A DNA stretch of 64,000 nucleotides from Bacillota bacterium (GTDB lineage Bacteria > Bacillota > UBA4882 > UBA8346), in assembly GCA_023394955.1 (NCBI GenBank), contig JAEWZY010000020.1:65976-129975 (forward strand), given 5' to 3'. Below the pieces are notes generated by a model. The model was not told the DNA's origin, searched no databases, and worked only from the letters and a program-made list of their open reading frames with translations. Of the stretch, positions 36,146 through 44,917 are shown in pieces. How positions within the stretch are numbered: position 1 is the stretch's first letter; each line of letters starts with the position of its first letter. The translations under genes and the position numbers were made by a program.

Positions 36146-36732
36146 CGCCTCTGTGTCACCTCCTTTAACCCCCGTATATTATCTGTTTTGGGGGGCCGAC
36201 AAATACCGTTATTCTTAAAGCAATATCTGGAACGGAAAGCAAATTTTACAATGAAAGAAAATATAAAGTTGGGGTTGAGCATAGTCATAGTCGGGTAGGC
36301 GATGGGAGTTTATAACACAGGGAGCCTTTTACTAAAATATTAAGAAGCTAACGGGCCTGTAAAGATTATAAACCGGAGTAGGCAAGAACATCATCTTTAA
36401 TTCTAGCAGACGGTTGGATGGTTCCATGGATTTTCTGGGGTGGTCGAGACAGAAATGTAAAGAAAGGATAAAAAACGCAAGATTATTGTAAGTGAGAGGC
36501 GGAATCAAAGGCAGGAAAAATCAAAAAAATGTCGAATATATATCTTATAAAGAAAATTGATTCAGACCGTAAAAAACTCAGGTTGGTTATTAATTGTTTT
36601 GAGGGTATAACAAAATACCACCGGATTCAAAGGACGGTCCGATTGAGTGGAGGTGATTGGCGGATTTTTTTAGTTGCTGCATTTAGTATATCACAAATAG
36701 TTCAGTTATTCAATTTGTAGGAGGAAAACATA
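36146..36732. other. 587-bp region without a supported gene
   Basis: It separates the coat genes from the ABC ATPase gene. A 63-codon plus-strand frame (36529-36720) ends just before the ATPase ribosome site but has no convincing start signal or family resemblance. No clear terminator, riboswitch or tRNA was recognised. Promoters for both divergent units must lie here. Confidence 0.5.
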
Positions 36733-37836
36733 ATGGCGAAAGTTGTTTTTGAACATGTTTACAAAAAGTTCTCCGGTGGAGTAGTCGCGGTAAAAGACGC
36801 CAACTTAGAGATTAAAGATAAGGAATTTATCGTTTTTGTAGGACCTTCTGGCTGTGGAAAAACCACTTCCTTGCGGATGGTTGCCGGTTTGGAAGAAATC
36901 TCCGAAGGTAACATTTATATTGGCGATACATTAGTTAATAATGTCGCTCCAAAGGATCGCGATATCGCCATGGTCTTCCAAAACTATGCTCTTTATCCGC
37001 ATATGGATGTATACAATAATATGGCTTTTGGACTCAAATTGCGTAAATTCCCCAAAAGTGAAATCGATCGTCGCGTTAAAGAAGCAGCTAAAATCCTGGG
37101 CATTGAAAATCTGCTTGACCGTAAACCGAAAGCGCTCTCCGGCGGTCAAAGACAAAGGGTGGCTTTGGGCCGGGCTATCGTTCGCGAACCGAAAGTATTC
37201 TTAATGGATGAACCTTTATCCAACCTCGACGCTAAACTCCGGGTACAAACCCGCGCCGAAATCAGCAAACTGCATAACCGTTTACAAACCACCATCATTT
37301 ATGTTACCCATGACCAGACCGAAGCTATGACCATGGGCGACCGGATTGTGGTTATGAAAGACGGCTTAATCCAACAAGTCGGTACTCCGTTGGATATTTA
37401 TGATAATCCTAACAATGTCTTTGTTGGTGGATTTATCGGTACTCCGCCGATGAACTTTATTGACGGTGTCATCAAAGAAGAAAACGGAAAATTAGTGGTT
37501 GATTGCAAATCATTCAAAGTAAAAATACCGGACGGCAAATTTAAAAATATCAAACAATATCTTAACAAACAAGTTATCTTTGGTATTCGTCCGGAAGCGA
37601 TTATGGAACGGGAAGAAGTTCCTGGAGCAACCGAAGAGGAAGTAGTCATCGGTGTGGTCGATGTTTATGAATTAATCGGCGCTCAAGTTTATCTTTATAT
37701 GTCTGTTGGGGATCATTCCTTCGTGGCTACGGTTGATTCTCACACCAAAGCCAGGGATGGAGTTAAACATCAGGTTGTATTTAACAATGAAAAAATCCAT
37801 TTCTTTGATAAAGAAACCGAGAAAGCAATTTTATAA
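36733..37836 (+). CDS. msmX: Multi-sugar ABC transporter ATPase (MsmX/UgpC type)
   Basis: A 367-aa CUT1-type ATPase. Walker A is [14 protein letters not shown], the Q-loop lies in [11 protein letters not shown], the signature is [14 protein letters not shown], Walker B is [16 protein letters not shown], and the H-loop is [10 protein letters not shown]. The C-terminal OB-like regulatory domain (residues about 240-367) includes FGIRPEAI. It stands alone with its own terminator, which is typical of the shared ATPase that powers several sugar importers. The operon at 21514-25654 lacks an ATPase and is a likely client. Confidence 0.93.
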   Translation: MAKVVFEHVYKKFSGGVVAVKDANLEIKDKEFIVFVGPSGCGKTTSLRMVAGLEEISEGNIYIGDTLVNNVAPKDRDIAMVFQNYALYPHMDVYNNMAFGLKLRKFPKSEIDRRVKEAAKILGIENLLDRKPKALSGGQRQRVALGRAIVREPKVFLMDEPLSNLDAKLRVQTRAEISKLHNRLQTTIIYVTHDQTEAMTMGDRIVVMKDGLIQQVGTPLDIYDNPNNVFVGGFIGTPPMNFIDGVIKEENGKLVVDCKSFKVKIPDGKFKNIKQYLNKQVIFGIRPEAIMEREEVPGATEEEVVIGVVDVYELIGAQVYLYMSVGDHSFVATVDSHTKARDGVKHQVVFNNEKIHFFDKETEKAIL

Positions 37837-37837
37837 A

Positions 37838-37876
37838 ATAAAAAAAGCCTCCCAAACGGGGGCTTTTTTTATTTTA
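37838..37876 (+). terminator. Rho-independent terminator of msmX
   Basis: GCCTCC (37847-37852) pairs with GGGGGC (37858-37863, one G.U pair), flanked by seven A and seven T that extend the stem, just after the stop codon. Confidence 0.9.
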
Positions 37877-37917
37877 TAAAACCAACCGATTATAACAACT
37901 CATTCTTGACACACTCT

Positions 37918-38571
37918 TTACTGGGAAGTTGTTTCCAGGCATAATGAATTTGGTTCGATTTCAAATTTAGATAATTGTAGATGATGGAACTTTGAAATAT
38001 CCTTAGCGATTCCTTCACTAATGGTTTCGGCCATTCTCATGACCAAACTTAATCTGGTATTTTGAAGCACCATGTACTCCATAAACCCACCCACATTAAC
38101 AATACCAACAATATGAAGGTCTCCTATAGCCGGTAAAGTTTTATTGACCCCTGTCCCCGGCTGAAGCGGTCCTTCCTTAATGCTAATATAGCCAACGCTT
38201 TCCGTTTTTCCCAGGCAGGCGTCGACCGCGATAATAAATGATTTGGGATAGCAATCATTAATAGTTTTAATGGTCTCTTCGAGATTAACAGCGTGGACCG
38301 GTTCATCAAGAGTGCCGAAGATAGGGATATTAGTCATGCAATCCATCACTTTCAACTTGTGGCCCACCAAAGGCCCTAAGCTGTCGCCGGTTGATCGGTC
38401 AGTCCCAATACAAAGAATAATTAATTGGGAGGCATGATCATATAATTTAGTAATGAATAAATCTAAATTTGACTGGAAGACGGAAATGGCGGCAGGATGT
38501 TCAACATGAACTCGGGAATTATATTTAAAAAGTTCGTTGGTATGCTTTTTCTTGATTAACTGGTTCCACAT
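37918..38571 (-). CDS. yyaC: YyaC-family spore protein (GPR-related fold)
   Basis: A 217-aa protein of the YyaC family. The motif CIGTDRSTGDSLGPLVGHKL near residue 54 and the acidic FIIAVDACLGKTESVGYI segment match the family, which shares its fold with the germination protease GPR. The last part has VGGFMEYMVLQNTRLSLVMRMA. YyaC is restricted to spore formers and is made in sporulation; its biochemical role is not settled. GAGGAG lies about 10 nt before ATG 38571. It converges with msmX and is divergent from the VanW gene. Confidence 0.87.
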   Translation of the reverse strand: MWNQLIKKKHTNELFKYNSRVHVEHPAAISVFQSNLDLFITKLYDHASQLIILCIGTDRSTGDSLGPLVGHKLKVMDCMTNIPIFGTLDEPVHAVNLEETIKTINDCYPKSFIIAVDACLGKTESVGYISIKEGPLQPGTGVNKTLPAIGDLHIVGIVNVGGFMEYMVLQNTRLSLVMRMAETISEGIAKDISKFHHLQLSKFEIEPNSLCLETTSQ

Positions 38572-38706
38572 ATAAATTTTTCTCCTCGGATAGGATGTTC
38601 TATTTTATGCCTATGAGCCGGGGAGTATACTAATTTAATTAAGTAAGATAGATAATTGAATAGATTGTGTGAAAACGGGTTGTGTTTTAAATAGGAGGGT
38701 CGGTTT

Positions 38707-40074
38707 TTGGAATGGTCGTCAAAAAACCGGATGGGATTATTATTATTCAGCGGAAAAGTAGTCATCGGAACTTTACTGTTTTTATCAATTAGTCTAGTTA
38801 CTGCTTATTTGATTTGGAGCGAAGGACGGATTATACACGGTGTTAGCGTGGGCGGAATTAGATTAGACGGAATCAAAGTTAGCCGGGCCACCCAGATACT
38901 CGCGGAGGAAATGGATGCTTTTGGCGAAAAAAAGGTGGTGCTACTTTTTAAGGAGCGTCCCCTGAATATAGTTCTCAATTCGATTGGAATCAAGCTTGAT
39001 ATTTCGGAGAGCATTGTGAAGGCTTATCAAATAGGACGAAACAGTTCTTTTTGGGGCCAAATGGCTTCGCGTTGGCGGACCTATCGTTATGGCTATGATG
39101 TGAGGCCGGTTTTTAACAACAACCGGGTCTCGCTAAATTCATTCTTTCATTTATTAGAGGCTAGTATAGGCGTTGAACCGATTCGTTCAGTTGTGAAAGT
39201 TAACAAGGAAGGTGAAATATCATACTCGCCGAGCCGTACCGGATTGGCTATCGACCAAACTGTGTTAACTGGAAAACTAGAAAACGCAATGTTTCAAAAG
39301 GATGATTCCACCATTGAGATTCCTGTAAAAAAAGTAATCCCGCCATTAACTGAAGAAGATATCAAAAAATGGGGGCTGAATCAGGTTTTAGGAATTTTTA
39401 CCACAGAATATGAAGTTAATCATAAAGACCGGGTCAATAACCTTTTAATCGCCAGTAGCGCAATTAATAACGTAATTGTATATCCCGGCCAGATTTTCTC
39501 CTTCAACACCTGGGTTGGTCCACGAGCGACCGAAGCTGGCTATAAGGAAGCGCCTGTGGTATATTTGGGTAAATTAGTTCCCGGAGTGGGGGGAGGAGTC
39601 TGCCAGGTATCTTCAACTTTATACAATGCAGTTTTATTGTCAAATTTAAAAATCCTCCAAAGACTAAACCATTCTTTGCCCATTAGTTATGTTCCATTGG
39701 CAAGAGATGCGACTGTGGTCTATGATGGAGTAGATTTGATCATCGAAAACACTAGCCAGTTTCCAATTTTAATCGTATCAAACGTTAATCCGCCCCACCT
39801 AACAGTGGCGATCCTGGGAAGAAAAATCAATTGGAAGAAGGTAGAGTTAGAAACCAAAATAATCGAAACCTATCCTTTTCAAACCAAAATCACTTCAGAC
39901 CGGACTCTTACTAAAGGAAGTAAGCAAAAAATAATTAGCGGCCGAAAAGGGATTAAGGCCGAATTATGGAGATTGATTGAATATTCAGATGGCTCCTTAA
40001 ACAAAGAGCTGGTAAATACCAGTATATATCCGGCCCAACCTGAAGAATATAAAATAGGGATCAAGCCTGACTGA
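38707..40074 (+). CDS. VanW-family protein with YoaR-like N-terminus and G5-like tail
   Basis: A 455-aa exported protein: a signal or anchor helix (residues about 15-38), a peptidoglycan-binding-4-like region (40-210), a VanW domain (residues about 235-350: IYPGQIFSFN-type core, GGGVCQVSSTLYNAVLLS), and a G5-like tail. VanW proteins occur with glycopeptide-resistance and wall genes, but their reaction is unknown. The start is TTG 38707 with AGGAGG 7-8 nt upstream. It opens a cluster with a glycosyltransferase, a flippase-like protein and a glycosidase-like protein. Confidence 0.88.
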   Translation: MEWSSKNRMGLLLFSGKVVIGTLLFLSISLVTAYLIWSEGRIIHGVSVGGIRLDGIKVSRATQILAEEMDAFGEKKVVLLFKERPLNIVLNSIGIKLDISESIVKAYQIGRNSSFWGQMASRWRTYRYGYDVRPVFNNNRVSLNSFFHLLEASIGVEPIRSVVKVNKEGEISYSPSRTGLAIDQTVLTGKLENAMFQKDDSTIEIPVKKVIPPLTEEDIKKWGLNQVLGIFTTEYEVNHKDRVNNLLIASSAINNVIVYPGQIFSFNTWVGPRATEAGYKEAPVVYLGKLVPGVGGGVCQVSSTLYNAVLLSNLKILQRLNHSLPISYVPLARDATVVYDGVDLIIENTSQFPILIVSNVNPPHLTVAILGRKINWKKVELETKIIETYPFQTKITSDRTLTKGSKQKIISGRKGIKAELWRLIEYSDGSLNKELVNTSIYPAQPEEYKIGIKPD

Positions 40075-40131
40075 CTCTTAAGAAGTAGAGGAGGAACGAT
40101 TGCTACGGGGCCGGTTATATTTGAAAAGGTT

Positions 40132-41127
40132 GTGGCGCTTTGCTTTAGTCCATTGGGAGACGCTTTGTTTGCGACACCTGCAATTCGGGCATTGCGATTT
40201 AATCTGCCCCGGGCCAGAATAGTAATTTTAGCTAATCAGTTAGGGGTAGAAGTATTTAAGAATAATCCCTATCAAATTGAAGTTATGAACTGTTTGGACC
40301 AGTGGGATCTCCTAAAAAAGCTGGTTGAAATTCGCAAGTGCGGTTTTGATTTGGCATTGGGACTCTCGCAGATCGGCAGCTTTTTTACTAGATTTTGCGG
40401 TACACCCTTTCGAAGTGATTTTTTTTCCATTTCTGAAAAGAACAATCTTTCGGTAGTCAAACGATGTCTAGAAGTACTCATTCAGTCAGGTTTAGCGGCA
40501 AACACTTATGAGACTGAATTCTGGTTTCGTGAGTCCGACCAACAGAAGGTTGATTTATTTCTATCAAAAGAAAGGTATGATTTTGAAAGACCACTGTTGG
40601 CGGTTCATTGCGGTGGGCATTATTTTATAAGAAAACGTTGGCCATTATTTAATTTCATCAGATTGATCGAAGCGCTTATCGAAATAACCCCATTTCAGGT
40701 AATACTGGTAGGAGGAAAAGAAGATAAGGAAGACGCCGCTTTAATACATTCAATTCTGCCTAAAGTAATTAATAGCGCCGGTTGTTTCAGCTTGGGGGAG
40801 ACGGCTGCTTTGCTCAAAAGATGCAGACTGCTAATTGCTAATGATTCTGGTCCGCTGCATTTGGGAGCGGCAATCGGGACACCTACCATCGGCCTCTTCG
40901 GCCCAACAACGCCTGATCAGTTTTTTCCATACCGTCAACCGCAGCACCGTTATGTTTATAAGAAACTTTCCTGTAGTCCTTGTTACCGATTTGGCGGCGG
41001 ACTTTGGCAATATTTGCCCCGTTGTTCTAAAGCCTATTGTATGGAGGAGATTGAAGTTGAGGAGGTATTAGAACTAGTGATGGATAAAGGTTTAGCCGGA
41101 ATGAATTCCTTAGTTGAGGTGACTTGA
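40132..41127 (+). CDS. Glycosyltransferase family 9 (heptosyltransferase-like)
   Basis: At least 331 aa. N-terminal GT9 motif LCFSPLGDALFATPAIRALR, later LLAVHCGGHYFIRKRWP and the donor-site motif LIANDSGPLHLGAAIGTPTIGLFGPT. GT9 enzymes add heptose to lipopolysaccharide core in Gram-negatives; here the sugar is unknown. The cysteine pair in CSPCYR is also family-typical. GTG 40132 has only a weak AAAAGG. The frame stays open to ATT 40099, which lies 4 nt behind AGGAGG (40089-40094) and would add IATGPVIFEKV. The start is therefore uncertain and may be non-AUG. Confidence 0.87.
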   Translation: MALCFSPLGDALFATPAIRALRFNLPRARIVILANQLGVEVFKNNPYQIEVMNCLDQWDLLKKLVEIRKCGFDLALGLSQIGSFFTRFCGTPFRSDFFSISEKNNLSVVKRCLEVLIQSGLAANTYETEFWFRESDQQKVDLFLSKERYDFERPLLAVHCGGHYFIRKRWPLFNFIRLIEALIEITPFQVILVGGKEDKEDAALIHSILPKVINSAGCFSLGETAALLKRCRLLIANDSGPLHLGAAIGTPTIGLFGPTTPDQFFPYRQPQHRYVYKKLSCSPCYRFGGGLWQYLPRCSKAYCMEEIEVEEVLELVMDKGLAGMNSLVEVT

Positions 41128-41128
41128 G

Positions 41129-42118
41129 ATCGAAAGACAGAATAAAATAAAAAAGGGCGTATGGTATACAATACTTTTCAGTATCGTAGGCCTAATTTTA
41201 ATTTTTAAAGGAATTGCTGATGAACCGTTGGGATTTGATATCAAAAGTCTCAATTTTGGATTTCTAGGAATTGGACTGCTGGCGCTTTTAATAGCATGGT
41301 TTTCAAAAGCCTTTCGAATCTATATTATTGCTCAAGGAATGGGAGAGAAAATCAGCCTGGGACATTGTTTCCAAATTTATTTAGCTACTTGTTTCGTATC
41401 TCATGTTACTCCATTTAACGCCGGAGGAACCCCGCTTCAAATTTATTTACTTCATAAAAAAGGGTTAAGCCTGGGCAAAGCCACTGCCGTAACCACTATT
41501 GATTTAGGATTACATTCGATTATCTATTTATTAACCCTCATCGGAACTCTCTCATTAAATGTCGGTTTACTGAAGAAGGGAGGCTTTTTTAATCAAGATT
41601 TGATCCGGAAATCCTGGATGGTAATAGCTTCTTTAATTACTGTCGGTGTTATATTTTACCTTATTCTCCGTCTAAGTTGGGCTAAGAAAATTGGAGGATA
41701 TATGAAGAAAAAAGGCTGGTTAACACGATTGCATCAAGAGTTTACCCTTTTTAAAGAGGGTTCATCATTATTAATCCAGAGCAACTGGTTGGCCATGTTC
41801 AAAGCAGTTGTAGCAAGTATAATCTACTGGTTTTTCTATCTTTTGTTGGCTCCGATTATTATCTTAGCGATGAATAAGGCGGTGGAATTTTTTAGCTTGA
41901 TGTATAGCCAGCTATTTTTTAATGTGGTTCAAACTTTAATACCCACACCGGGAGGAAGCGGGGGGGCGGAAGTGCTTCTATCATATCTATTTCGTGGAAT
42001 AACAGGCGCTCGAGGGTTGGGTCTCTTTGTTTTATTATGGAGAATATACACATTTTACAGTTCTTTGCTGGTCGGCGGTTTTTTCTTTTGGAAGATAACT
42101 GTCGGCAAGGGTCGTTAA
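41129..42118 (+). CDS. Lysylphosphatidylglycerol-synthase/AglD-type flippase-like membrane protein
   Basis: A membrane protein of the LPG_synthase_TM family (about 330 aa, 7-8 helices). Motifs are VSHVTPFNAGGTPLQIYLL near residue 95 and the C-terminal TPGGSGGAEVLLSYLF. The first canonical start, TTG 41228, cuts off the family's first helix. The frame runs upstream as WYTILFSIVGLILIF after the basic RQNKIKK, back to ATC 41129, which has GAGGTG 7 nt upstream. I therefore place the start there, although ATC is a rare codon for initiation. It lies right behind the glycosyltransferase gene and probably handles a lipid-linked glycan. Confidence 0.75.
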   Translation: MERQNKIKKGVWYTILFSIVGLILIFKGIADEPLGFDIKSLNFGFLGIGLLALLIAWFSKAFRIYIIAQGMGEKISLGHCFQIYLATCFVSHVTPFNAGGTPLQIYLLHKKGLSLGKATAVTTIDLGLHSIIYLLTLIGTLSLNVGLLKKGGFFNQDLIRKSWMVIASLITVGVIFYLILRLSWAKKIGGYMKKKGWLTRLHQEFTLFKEGSSLLIQSNWLAMFKAVVASIIYWFFYLLLAPIIILAMNKAVEFFSLMYSQLFFNVVQTLIPTPGGSGGAEVLLSYLFRGITGARGLGLFVLLWRIYTFYSSLLVGGFFFWKITVGKGR

Positions 42119-42144
42119 GAAGAATAATTATTTAAATTGCTCAT

Positions 42145-42191
42145 GAAAAATCATCTTCCGTACAAACTATAGTATTGGAGGATGATTTTTC
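42145..42191 (+). promoter_or_regulatory. Hairpin that buries the ribosome site of the 42.2 kb gene
   Basis: Arms 42145-42159 and 42177-42191 pair over 15 bp with one G.U. The 3' arm is GGAGGATGATTTTTC, so the whole GGAGG and the bases up to the TTG start are inside the stem. It may act as an RNA thermometer, a translational switch or an attenuator; the T-run within the 3' arm also allows partial termination. Confidence 0.6.
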
Positions 42192-44276
42192 TTGGGAAAC
42201 CAATTTTTGAAAGTCTTCGAAGGGAAACGACAAAAACCAACTTTTTCAAAAACTATGATTGGAGGATGGATACTTCCATCCTGGTTCATTAAGCAAAGCG
42301 ATCTTTTAAACCCGGGTTATGTTTTTGGTAAATACCGGTTTGCCAATCTATGTTTTCGTAATTGGACCGCTTTTTGTAATGATAAAGGCCAACCGGTTCT
42401 GATTATTGATAGGGAAGGGACCATCTCATTTCCCGAAATCGGCGTTTCGGTTGAGATCTGGGTCAACGACGGCAAGAGATTTATCACACCGGGGAAGTTT
42501 CTCCAAACACAACAAACAGTGAACCCTGAATTCCTTTGCATCGAAACTAAGAGCTTATTTAAGAAAGGAATCTATCAAAGCCGGATTTTTCCGATTGAAG
42601 ACTTGCATAATACATATATCGGTTTGGAAATAGGACTTTATGCATCAGGAGAATCGGCCTTCAACGATTTTTTAATGTGCTTAGTGATGAGGCCTTATGA
42701 CCATAATGGCCTTTCCGCCATTAGACGACTGGAATACAAAGATAAGCGCATCAAGGTTAATTATATTGAGTTATTGCAATTAGATATCGAACCTAAAATT
42801 GTTTTTTGCACTCATGCCGGCTTAGGAGATGTCACAGATTATTTCAAATTAGAGGAAAATAAGCTTGCAGTAGCATCAATGGACGGAAGTTGTACCGGTT
42901 TAGTCGGTTATTCGGTTCGGCCAGTGGACCGGACGAAAATCAAGCTTATTTTGAAACCCGATTCTGTTAAATACTTTTCCCGGCAAGTAAGGGAGTTTTC
43001 GAAGGGATGGTTTTGGGAAAGCAAACAAAGGTGGTTTAGTCGTTGTGAATTTCAACACAACATGTTAACAACAGGCTTGAAGATTGATCAAATCTATCAT
43101 ATTAATCTGAATTACCTAGTAATGTTCAACAGACGCCCCTCGGACTTGGTTGAGATAGATAATATTCTAGTTCTAAATCGGTTTGCGTTTTATGACCAAA
43201 GCCGCTCATACCTTCTAAAATCCATAAAAAAGGCGCGTTGGGACGGGTCACTTTCCCGCAATAGCCTGCCTCCGGAAAAGCTAATTTATGCTATTTATGA
43301 TTACTATCAATTCTCGGATGATCTCGATTTTGTCAAAAAAAATTGGTGGATTTTGAAAGGAATGGGCTATTGGTTACTTCATAATCAAACACTACTGAAA
43401 GGAGACATCCGTCAGGAGCGCATCGAAGATTTGGCCTGGGTCTGCGCTGGATTGAAGGTATTGTCCAAGCTGGGAGAGGTTAACGGCGATTATGGAAATT
43501 GTCAATTATTTCACCAACAATATCAGATACTTTGGTCTTTAATTTTACAGACTTTATCGCGAAGAATTAAGGAAAATAATTACGACAGTTTTCAAAAAAA
43601 GGCGCCTGTAAGCGAAGCTATCGATAGTTTGGCAATCTCCTACCCGTTAGGTTTATACCGGAGGAATGAAAGATTTATCCAGGAATGGCTAGATCAAATC
43701 ATTGCGGAATCAACTTTTAATGATGGAGTTATTTCACCGATGGAGTTTCAAGGGGTTGATCTGGAATTGACTGCCCGGTTAGGCGTTGTTTTAGTGCGTG
43801 AAGGGCGTGAATATGATCGAATTTTTAGATTTTTATCCGAAACAATTAGCGCTACCGGAAACTGGCCCGACCGGGTTCATCCGGTTTTTGGCGGCGGAAT
43901 CGGAGTGACAGGACATTCGCCGGAAGTAGGTTATCACTTTTTATTGATGTTACGGAATATAATGGTAATGGAGGAAGGAGAAGACCTCTACTTATTACCC
44001 GGCATTATTACCAGTAAACTTTGGGTAGATCTGAACATCGAATTGAATAACTTTCCAACCACCTTCGGGAAAATATCGCTGAAATGTCAAAATATTGGTA
44101 AAATTGTTCAGATTGAATTCAAGGCCTCTTTTAGAAAAAAACCTGGGCAGATCAGGTTAATTCTTAATAAAAGGGATCGTTTTTTGTATTCCGATTCAAA
44201 TATTATGCGAGAGGGTGATTACGTTTATTTAGACTCAGATTTTAAAATATTAAGGTTTTGCAGAGAACGATCATAA
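42192..44276 (+). CDS. Glycosidase-like protein with alpha/alpha barrel, unknown specificity
   Basis: A 694-aa protein with no signal peptide. The first ~270 residues are beta-rich; the C-terminal ~360 look like a six-hairpin alpha/alpha-toroid seen in glucoamylase-type and glycogen-debranching enzymes (YAIYDYYQFSDDLDFVKKNW, WVCAGLKVLSKLGEVNGDYG, NWPDRVHPVFGGGIGVTGHSPEVG). The GH15-style catalytic glutamates could not be placed with certainty. The start is TTG 42192, whose ribosome site lies in a hairpin. It may trim or sense the glycan built by the upstream genes; this is inference. Confidence 0.6.
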   Translation: MGNQFLKVFEGKRQKPTFSKTMIGGWILPSWFIKQSDLLNPGYVFGKYRFANLCFRNWTAFCNDKGQPVLIIDREGTISFPEIGVSVEIWVNDGKRFITPGKFLQTQQTVNPEFLCIETKSLFKKGIYQSRIFPIEDLHNTYIGLEIGLYASGESAFNDFLMCLVMRPYDHNGLSAIRRLEYKDKRIKVNYIELLQLDIEPKIVFCTHAGLGDVTDYFKLEENKLAVASMDGSCTGLVGYSVRPVDRTKIKLILKPDSVKYFSRQVREFSKGWFWESKQRWFSRCEFQHNMLTTGLKIDQIYHINLNYLVMFNRRPSDLVEIDNILVLNRFAFYDQSRSYLLKSIKKARWDGSLSRNSLPPEKLIYAIYDYYQFSDDLDFVKKNWWILKGMGYWLLHNQTLLKGDIRQERIEDLAWVCAGLKVLSKLGEVNGDYGNCQLFHQQYQILWSLILQTLSRRIKENNYDSFQKKAPVSEAIDSLAISYPLGLYRRNERFIQEWLDQIIAESTFNDGVISPMEFQGVDLELTARLGVVLVREGREYDRIFRFLSETISATGNWPDRVHPVFGGGIGVTGHSPEVGYHFLLMLRNIMVMEEGEDLYLLPGIITSKLWVDLNIELNNFPTTFGKISLKCQNIGKIVQIEFKASFRKKPGQIRLILNKRDRFLYSDSNIMREGDYVYLDSDFKILRFCRERS

Positions 44277-44283
44277 GCATGTC

Positions 44284-44313
44284 TTGACAACACTTTTATC
44301 TGGAAGTTATAAT
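44284..44313 (+). promoter_or_regulatory. Near-perfect housekeeping promoter of the S1 gene
   Basis: TTGACA (44284-44289) and TATAAT (44308-44313) are spaced by 18 bp, about 130 bp ahead of the S1 ORF. The long leader has no recognised riboswitch. Confidence 0.8.
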
Positions 44314-44445
44314 ATATATTATTGAGATGTTTTCATAATACCAAAACTCTAAGATTTTGTCCTGATGTTACCTTCGGGTTTCGGCGATTTATGAAAACAC
44401 TAAATTCCTATGATATAGTGAAGCCAAGGGAGGAATTGTTGAAGT

Positions 44446-44829
44446 ATGGCATTGGAAGTTGGCCAGATCGTGGAAGGGAAAGTAGCGGGTATAACCAATT
44501 TCGGAGCTTTCATCGAACTTCCTAACGGTCAGACGGGTTTGGTTCATATTTCAGAGGTAGCGGATGAGTATGTTAAAGACGTTAATCATTTTTTGAAACA
44601 AAATGATCTGGTCAAAGTAAAAGTCTTGAATTTGGATAAGGGAAAAATCGGTCTTTCAATAAAACAGGCTCAACCTCGTGTTGAAAGGGTTCCAAAGCAA
44701 AACCATCAGAACTTTGAAGATAAATTGGCTAAGTTTATGAAGGACTCTGATGAAAGGCAATCTACTTTACGTAGAAATACTGATGCCAAAAGAGGCGGTC
44801 GCGGTGGCGGTCGCGCGCCAAGTATGTAA
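44446..44829 (+). CDS. S1 RNA-binding domain protein
   Basis: A 127-aa protein. Residues 1-72 form one S1 domain (EGKVAGITNFGAFIELPNGQ, GLVHISEVADEYV, VKVKVLNLDKGKIGLSIKQA); the tail is basic and ends in a Gly/Arg-rich stretch suited to nucleic-acid binding. It resembles YabR and general stress protein 13, which associate with ribosomes or RNA. The strong promoter suggests steady, high expression. GGGAGG lies about 12 nt before the ATG, a longish spacing. Confidence 0.88.
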   Translation: MALEVGQIVEGKVAGITNFGAFIELPNGQTGLVHISEVADEYVKDVNHFLKQNDLVKVKVLNLDKGKIGLSIKQAQPRVERVPKQNHQNFEDKLAKFMKDSDERQSTLRRNTDAKRGGRGGGRAPSM

Positions 44830-44917
44830 TAAGAATCAAATTTGTTTTCGGAAGAAACCGGTGATTAATGTAAATGACTTAGGTCAAAGCGCTAACCGCT
44901 GGTTTTTTTATTTGTTT

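Noticed and set aside
36529..36720. 63-codon plus-strand frame upstream of msmX
   Set aside because: No convincing ribosome site, no family resemblance, and composition typical of AT-rich spacer.
36931..37204. Frames on both strands inside msmX
   Set aside because: They lie wholly inside a well-conserved ATPase gene.
40100..40222. TTG 40100 as the glycosyltransferase start
   Set aside because: It has good spacing from AGGAGG but opens a different frame that stops after about 40 codons and would need a frameshift.
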